Positions 56,325-64,000 of a stretch of 64,000 nucleotides of DNA are shown in pieces. A model generated the notes under the pieces. The model saw nothing but the letters and a program-made list of their open reading frames with translations, was not told the DNA's origin and did not search any database. The position numbers were made by a program, and so were the translations under genes. Origin of the DNA: Torymus aiolomorphi (taxonomy: Eukaryota; Arthropoda; Insecta; Hymenoptera; Torymidae); contig CM070873.1 of assembly GCA_036365515.1 (NCBI GenBank), positions 265,928,575 to 265,992,574 on the forward strand. Reading direction: 5' to 3'. The first letter of the stretch is position 1, and the number at the start of each line of letters is the position of its first letter.

Positions 56325-59300
56325 AAATAATTATTTTGCCATGTATTCACGTATGACGCGCTCCCGTATAAGCGCAGAACGCGTAGCCCCCGCCTACTTG
56401 GGGTTAAGAATTATTTAAATAATTATTTTGCCATGTATACACATCTGACGCGCTCCCGTATACGCGTAGAACTCGCATCCCCCGCCTACATGGGGTTAAG
56501 AATTATTTAAATAATTATTTTGCCATGTATGCACGTCTGACGCGCTCCCGTATATGCGTAGAACTTGCATCCCCCGCCTACTTGGGGTTAAGAATTATTT
56601 AAATAATTATTTTGCCATGTATGCACGTCTGACGCGCTACCGTATACGCGTGGAACTCGTATCCCTCACCTACTTGGGGTTAAGAATAATTTAAATAATT
56701 ATTTTGCCATGTATACACGTCTGACGCGCTCCCCTATACGCGTGAAACTAGCATCCACCGCCTACTTGGGGTTAAGAATTATATAAATAATTACTTTGCC
56801 ATGTATGCACGACTGAACCGCTCCCGTATTCGCGTAGATCTCGCATCCGCCGCCTTCTTGGAGTTAAGAATTACTTAATAATATTTGTGTCATGTATACA
56901 CGTCTTACGGACTCCCGTATACGCAGGGAATTCGCATCCCCCACCTACTTGGGGTTAACAATTATTTAAATAATTATTTTGCCATGTATGCACGTCTGAC
57001 GCGCTCCCGTATACGCGTAGAACTCGCATCCCCCGCCTACTTGGGGTTAAGAATTATTTAAATAATTATTTTGCCATTTATACACATCTGACGCGCTCCT
57101 GTATACGCGTAGAACTCGCATCCCCCGCCTACTTGGGGTTAAGAATTATTTAAATAATTATTTTGCCATGTATGCACGTCTGACGCGCTCCCGTATACGC
57201 GTAGAACTCGCATCACCCGCCTACTTAGGGTTAAGAATTATTTAAATAATTATTTGGCGATGTATGCCCTTCTGACATGCTCCCGTATACGCGTAGAACT
57301 CGCATCCCCCGCCTACTTGGGGTTAAGAATTATTTAAATAATTATTTTGCCATGTATGCACGTCTGACGCGCTACCGTATACGCGTGGAACTCGTATCCC
57401 TCACCTACTTGGGGTTAAGAATAATTTAAATAATTATTTTGCCATGTATACACGTCTGACGCGCTCCCCTATACGCGTGAAACTAGCATCCACCGCCTAC
57501 TTGGGGTTAAGAATTATTTAAATAATTATTTTGTCATGTATACACATCTGACGCGCTCCCGTATACGCGTAGAACTCGCATCCCCCGCCTACTTGGGGTT
57601 AAGAATTATTTAAATAATTATTTTGCCATGTATGCATGTCTGACGCGCTCCCGTATACGCGTAGAACCCGCATCCCCCGCCTACTTGGGGTTAAGAATTA
57701 TTTAAATAATTATTTTGCCATGTATGCACGTCTGACGCGCTCCCGTATACGCGTAGAACTCGCATCCCCCGCCTACTTGGGGTTAAGAATTATTTAAATA
57801 ATTATTTTGCCATTTATACACATCTGACGCGCCCCCGTATACGCGCAGAACTCGCATCCCCCGCCTACTTGGGGTTAAGAATTATTTAAATAATTATTTT
57901 GTCATGTATACACGTCTGACGCGCTTCTGTATACGCGTGGAACTCGTATCCCTCACCTACTTGGGGTTAAGAATAATTTAAATAATTATTTTGCCATGTA
58001 TACACGTCTGTCGCGCTCCCCTATACGCGTGGAACTAGCATCCCCCGCCTACTTGGGGTTAAGAATTATTTAAATAATTATTTTGCCATGTATGCACTTC
58101 TGACGCGCTCCCGTAATCGCGTAAAACTCGCATCCCCCGCCTACTTAGGGTCAAGAATTATTTAAATAATTATTTTGCCATGTATGCGCGTCTGACGTGC
58201 TCCCGTATACGCGTGGAACTCGTAACCCCCGCCTGCTTGGGGTTAAAAAGTTTTTAAATAATTATTCTGCCATATATATACGTCTTACGCGCTCCCGTAT
58301 ACGCGTAGAACTCGCATCCCCCGCCTACATGGGGTTAAGAATTATTTAAATAATTATTTTGCCATGTATGCACGTCTGACGCGCTCCCGTATATGCGTAG
58401 AACTTGCATCCCCCGCCTACTTGGGGTTAAGAATTATTTAAATAATTATTTTGCCATGTATGCACGTCTGACGCGCTACCGTATACGCGTGGAACTCGTA
58501 TCCCTCACCTACTTGGGGTTAAGAATAATTTAAATAATTATTTTGCCATGTATACACGTCTGACGCGCTCCCCTATACGCGTGAAACTAGCATCCACCGC
58601 CTACTTGGGGTTAAGAATTATTTAAATAATTACTTAGTCATGTATACACATCTGACGCGCTCCCGTATACGCGTAGAACTCGCATCCCCCGCCTACTTGG
58701 GGTTAAGAATTATTTAAATAATTATTTTGCCATGTATGCATGTCTGACGCGCTCCCGTATACGCGTAGAACTCGCATCCCCCGCCTACTTGGGGTTAAGA
58801 ATTATTTAAATAATTATTTTGCCATGTATGCACGTCTGACGCGCTCCCGTATACGCGTAGAACTCGCATCCCCCGCCTACTTGGGGTTAAGAATTATTTA
58901 AATAATTATTTTGCCATTTATACACATCTGACGCGCTCCTGTATACGCGTAGAACTCGCATCCCCCGCCTACTTGGGGTTAAGAATTATTTAAATAATTA
59001 TTTTGCCATGTATGCACGTCTGACGCGCTCCCGTATACGCGTAGAACTCGCATCACCCGCCTACTTAGGGTTAAGAATTATTTAAATAATTATTTGGCGA
59101 TGTATGCCCTTCTGACATGCTCCCGTATACGCGTAGAACTCGCATCCCCCGCCTACTTGGGGTTAAGAATTATTTAAATAATTATTTTGCCATGTATGCA
59201 CGTCTGACGCGCTACCGTATACGCGTGGAACTCGTATCCCTCACCTACTTGGGGTTAAGAATAATTTAAATAATTATTTTGCCATGTATACACGTCTGAC

Positions 59301-62300
59301 GCGCTCCCCTATACGCGTGAAACTAGCATCCACCGCCTACTTGGGGTTAAGAATTATTTAAATAATTATTTTGTCATGTATACACATCTGACGCGCTCCC
59401 GTATACGCGTAGAACTCGCATCCCCCGCCTACTTGGGGTTAAGAATTATTTAAATAATTATTTTGCCATGTATGCATGTCTGACGCGCTCCCGTATACGC
59501 GTAGAACCCGCATCCCCCGCCTACTTGGGGTTAAGAATTATTTAAATAATTATTTTGCCATGTATGCACGTCTGACGCGCTCCCGTATACGCGTAGAACT
59601 CGCATCCCCCGCCTACTTGGGGTTAAGAATTATTTAAATAATTATTTTGCCATTTATACACATCTGACGCGCCCCCGTATACGCGCAGAACTCGCATCCC
59701 CCGCCTACTTGGGGTTAAGAATTATTTAAATAATTATTTTGTCATGTATACACGTCTGACGCGCTTCTGTATACGCGTGGAACTCGTATCCCTCACCTAC
59801 TTGGGGTTAAGAATAATTTAAATAATTATTTTGCCATGTATACACGTCTGTCGCGCTCCCCTATACGCGTGGAACTAGCATCCCCCGCCTACTTGGGGTT
59901 AAGAATTATTTAAATAATTATTTTGCCATGTATGCACTTCTGACGCGCTCCCGTAATCGCGTAAAACTCGCATCCCCCGCCTACTTAGGGTCAAGAATTA
60001 TTTAAATAATTATTTTGCCATGTATGCGCGTCTGACGTGCTCCCGTATACGCGTGGAACTCGTAACCCCCGCCTGCTTGGGGTTAAAAAGTTTTTAAATA
60101 ATTATTCTGCCATATATATACGTCTTACGCGCTCCCGTATACGCGTAGAACTCGCATCCCCCGCCTACTTGGGGTTAAGAATTATTTAAATAATTATTTT
60201 GCCATGTATGCACGTCTGACGCGCTCCCGTATACGCGTAGAACTCGCATCACCCGCCTACTTAGGGTTAAGAATTATTTAAATAATTATTTGGCGATGTA
60301 TGCCCTTCTGACATGCTCCCCTATACGCGTGAAACTAGCATCCACCGCCTACTTGGGGTTAAGAATTATTTAAATAATTATTTTGTCATGTATACACATC
60401 TGACGCGCTCCCGTATACGCGTAGAACTCGCATCCCCCGCCTACTTGGGGTTAAGAATTATTTAAATAATTATTTTGCCATGTATGCATGTCTGACGCGC
60501 TCCCGTATACGCGTAGAACTCGCATCCCCCGCCTACTTGGGGTTAAGAATTATTTAAATAATTATTTTGCCATGTATGCACGTCTGACGCGCTCCCGTAT
60601 ACGCGTAGAACTCGCATCCCCCGCCTACTTGGGGTTAAGAATTATTTAAATAATTATTTTGCCATTTATACACATCTGACGCGCCCCCGTATACGCGTAG
60701 AACTCGCATCCCCCGACTACTTGGGGTTAAGAATTATTTAAATAATTATTTTGTCATGTATACACGTCTGACGCGCTTCTGTATACGCGTGGAACTCGTA
60801 TCCCTCACCTACTTGGGGTTAAGAATAATTTAAATAATTATTTTGCCATGTATACACGTCTGACGCGCTCCCCTATACGTGTGGAACTAGCATCCCCCGC
60901 CTACTTGGGGTTAAGAATTATTTAAATAATTATTTTGCCATGTATGCACTTCTGACGCGCTCCCGTAATCGCGTAAAACTCGCATCCCCCGCCTACTTAG
61001 GGTCAAGAATTATTTAAATAATTATTTTGCCATGTATGCGCGTCTGACGTGCTCCCGTATACGCGTGGAACTCGTATCCCCCGCCTGCTTGGGGTTAAAA
61101 AGTTTTTAAATAATTATTCTGCCATATATATACGTCTTACGCGCTCCCGTATACGCGTAGAACTCGCATCCCCCGCCTACTTGGGGTTAAGAATTATTTA
61201 AATAATTATTTTGCCATGTATGCACGTCTGACGCGCTCCCGTATACGCGTAGAACTCGCATCACCCGCCTACTTAGGGTTAAGAATTATTTAAATAATTA
61301 TTTGGCGATGTATGCCCTTCTGACATGCTCCCGTATATGCGTAGAACTTGCATCCCCCGCCTACTTGGGGTTAAGAATTATTTAAATAATTATTTTGCCA
61401 TGTATGCACGTCTGACGCGCTACCGTATACGCGTGGAACTCGTATCCCTCACCTACTTGGGGTTAAGAATAATTTAAATAATTATTTTGCCATGTATACA
61501 CGTCTGACGCGCTCCCCTATACGCGTGAAACTAGCATCCACCGCCTACTTGGGGTTAAGAATTATTTAAATAATTACTTTGTCATGTATACACATCTGAC
61601 GCGCTCCCGTATACGCGTAGAACTCGCATCCCCCGCCTACTTGGGGTTAAGAATTATTTAAATAATTATTTTGCCATGTATGCATGTCTGACGCGCTCCC
61701 GTATACGCGTAGAACTCGCATCCCCCGCCTACTTGGGGTTAAGAATTATTTAAATAATTATTTTGCCATGTATGCACGTCTGACACGCTCCCGTATACGC
61801 GTAGACCTCGCATCCGCCACCTTCTTGGGGTTAAGAATTATTTAAATAATTTTTGTGCCATGTATACACGGCTGACGCGCCCGTATACGAGAGGAATTGG
61901 CATCCCCCGCCTGCTTGGGGTTAAGAATTATTTAAATAATTATTTAGCCACGTATGCACGTCTGACGCGTTCCCGTATAGGCGTAGAACTCGCATCACCC
62001 GCCTACTTAGCGTTAACAATTATTTAAATAATTATTTGGCGATGTATGCCCTTCTGACATGCTCCCGTATACGCGTAGAACTCGCATCCCCCGCCTACTT
62101 AGGGTTAAGAATTATTTAAATAATTATTTTGCCATGTATGCACGTCTGACGCGCTACCGTATACGCGTGGAACTCGTATCCCTCACCTACTTGGGGTTAA
62201 GAATAATTTAAATAATTATTTTGCCATGTATACACGTCTGACGCGCTCCCCTATACGCGTGAAACTAGCATCCACCGCCTACTTGGGGTTAAGAATTATT

Positions 62301-64000
62301 TAAATAATTATTTTGTCATGTATACACATCTGACGCGCTCCCGTATACGCGTAGAACTCGCATCCCCGCCTACTTGGGGTTAAGAATTATTTAAATAATT
62401 ATTTTGCCATGTATGCATGTCTGACGCGCTCCCGTATACGCGTAGAACCCGCATCCCCGCCTACTTGGGGTTAAGAATTATTTAAATAATTATTTTGCCA
62501 TGTATGCACGTCTGACGCGCTCCCGTATACGCGTAGAACTCGCATCCCCCGCCTACTTGGGGTTAAGAATTATTTAAATAATTATTTTGCCATTTATACA
62601 CATCTGACGCGCCCCCGTATACGCGCAGAACTCGCATCCCCCGCCTACTTGGGGTTAAGAATTATTTAAATAATTATTTTGTCATGTATACACGTCTGAC
62701 GCGCTTCTGTATACGCGTGGAACTCGTATCCCTCACCTACTTGGGGTTAAGAATAATTTAAATAATTATTTTGCCATGTATACACGTCTGTCGCGCTCCC
62801 CTATACGCGTGGAACTAGCATCCCCCGCGTACTTGGGTTTAAGAATTATTTAAATAATTATTTTGCCATGTATGCACTTCTGTCTCGGTCCCGTAATCGC
62901 GTAAAACTCGCATCCCCGCCTACTTAGGGTCAAGAATTATTTAAATAATTATTTTGCCATGTATGCGCGTCTGACGTGCTCCCGTATACGCGTGGAACTC
63001 GTAACCCTCGCCTGCTTGGGGTTAAAAAGTTTTTAAATAATTATTCTGCCATATATATACGTCTTACGCGCTCCCGTATACGCGTAGAACTCGCATCCCC
63101 CGCCTACTTGGGGTTAAGAATTATTTAAATAATTATTTTGCCATGTATGCACGTCTGACGCGCTCCCGTATACGCGTAGAACTCGCATCACCCGCCTACT
63201 TAGGGTTAAGAATTATTTAAATAATTATTTGGCGATGTATGCCCTTCTGACATGCTCCCCTATACGCGTGAAACTAGCATCCACCGCCTACTTGGGGTTA
63301 AGAATTATTTAAATAATTATTTTGTCATGTATACACGTCTGACGCGCTTCTGTATACGCGTGGAACTCGTATCCCTCACCTACTTGGGGTTAAGAATAAT
63401 TTAAATAATTATTTTGCCATGTATACACGTCTGACGCGCTCCCGTATACGCGTAGAACCCGCATCCCCCGCCTACTTGGGGTTAAGAATTATTTAAATAA
63501 TTATTTTGCCATGTATGCACGTCTGACGCGCTCCCGTATACGCGTAGAACTCGCATCCCCCGCCTACTTGGGGTTAAGAATTATTTAAATAATTATTTTG
63601 CCATTTATACACATCTGACGCGCCCCCGTATACGCGCAGAACTCGCATCCCCCGCCTACTTGGGGTTAAGAATTATTTAAATAATTATTTTGTCATGTAT
63701 ACACGTCTGACGCGCTTCTGTATACGCGTGGAACTCGTATCCCTCACCTACTTGGGGTTAAGAATAATTTAAATAATTATTTTGCCATGTATACACGTCT
63801 GTCGCGCTCCCCTATACGCGTGGAACTAGCATCCCCCGCCTACTTGGGGTTAAGAATTATTTAAATAATTATTTTGCCATGTATGCACTTCTGACGCGCT
63901 CCCGTAATCGCGTAAAACTCGCATCCCCCGCCTACTTAGGGTCAAGAATTATTTAAATAATTATTTTGCCATGTATGCGCGTCTGACGTGCTCCCGTATA
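56325..64000. repeat. 92-bp satellite array with higher-order repeats, runs off the window
   Basis: About 83 head-to-tail monomers. Each has an AT-rich linker with the perfect 16-bp palindrome AATTATTTAAATAATT and a GC-rich core with CGTATACG. Variant monomers recur at fixed distances: the ggcgatg variant at 57256, 59096, 60292, 61304, 62038 and 63231 (20, 13, 11, about 8 and about 13 monomers), and the ggttaaaaag variant at 58241, 60081 and 61093 (20 and 11). A 20-monomer (1840 bp) higher-order unit with shortened versions explains this. Centromeric, pericentromeric or other heterochromatic location is inference. Confidence 0.97.

Noticed and set aside
56325..64000. CRISPR-like array of regular repeats
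   Set aside because: Repeat and spacer are both conserved in a 92-bp unit; this is a eukaryotic satellite and no cas genes exist.

Overview
The window is nuclear DNA of an insect, probably a holometabolous one and possibly a hymenopteran. The reasons are spliced genes with short AT-rich introns, a heme-regulated eIF2alpha kinase of the EIF2AK1 type (known to be missing from Drosophila), and a mix of mariner, pogo-like, Helitron, R1-clade, DIRS and gypsy-like LTR remnants. The species call is inference. Nothing here looks bacterial.

Only three host genes can be supported. NKIRAS (kappaB-Ras) lies on the minus strand in two coding exons (27187-27887). The EIF2AK1/HRI kinase lies on the plus strand in eight coding exons (39359-42236). 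A DIPK2A-like secretory-pathway divergent kinase lies on the minus strand in four coding exons (42307-43705). The last two genes are convergent, with stop codons about 70 bp apart. They sit inside a segment bounded by long inverted repeats at 28290-28985 and 44083-46050.

Almost everything else is mobile or repetitive DNA, much of it nested. 1-2563: gag-like ORF end plus a 3' LTR. 2690-5350: copia and DDE transposase remnants. 5677-9171: DD41D (rosa-like) mariner with 1.2 kb inverted arms. 9253-12013: palindromic elements and a solo LTR. 12180-13560: Helitron helicase remnant. 14759-22191: a 7.4 kb long-inverted-repeat structure holding a TA-flanked pogo-like element and many smaller palindromes. 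22193-24491: solo LTR with two insertions. 28987-31289: unidentified TIR element. 32290-38245: DIRS retrotransposon with a mariner in its terminal repeat. 44491-45864: nested foldbacks. 46059-49513: R1-clade element split by a TTAA-flanked palindrome.

The right end is a 92-bp-monomer satellite (50953-51843 and 56325 to the edge) with higher-order organisation. It is split by a 4.48 kb gag-only LTR retrotransposon with a 4-bp target duplication (AAAT), a PBS and a PPT. Several insertions can be read cleanly because the empty site survives elsewhere in the window, so much of their relative order can be worked out. No CRISPR array, operon or rRNA gene is present.
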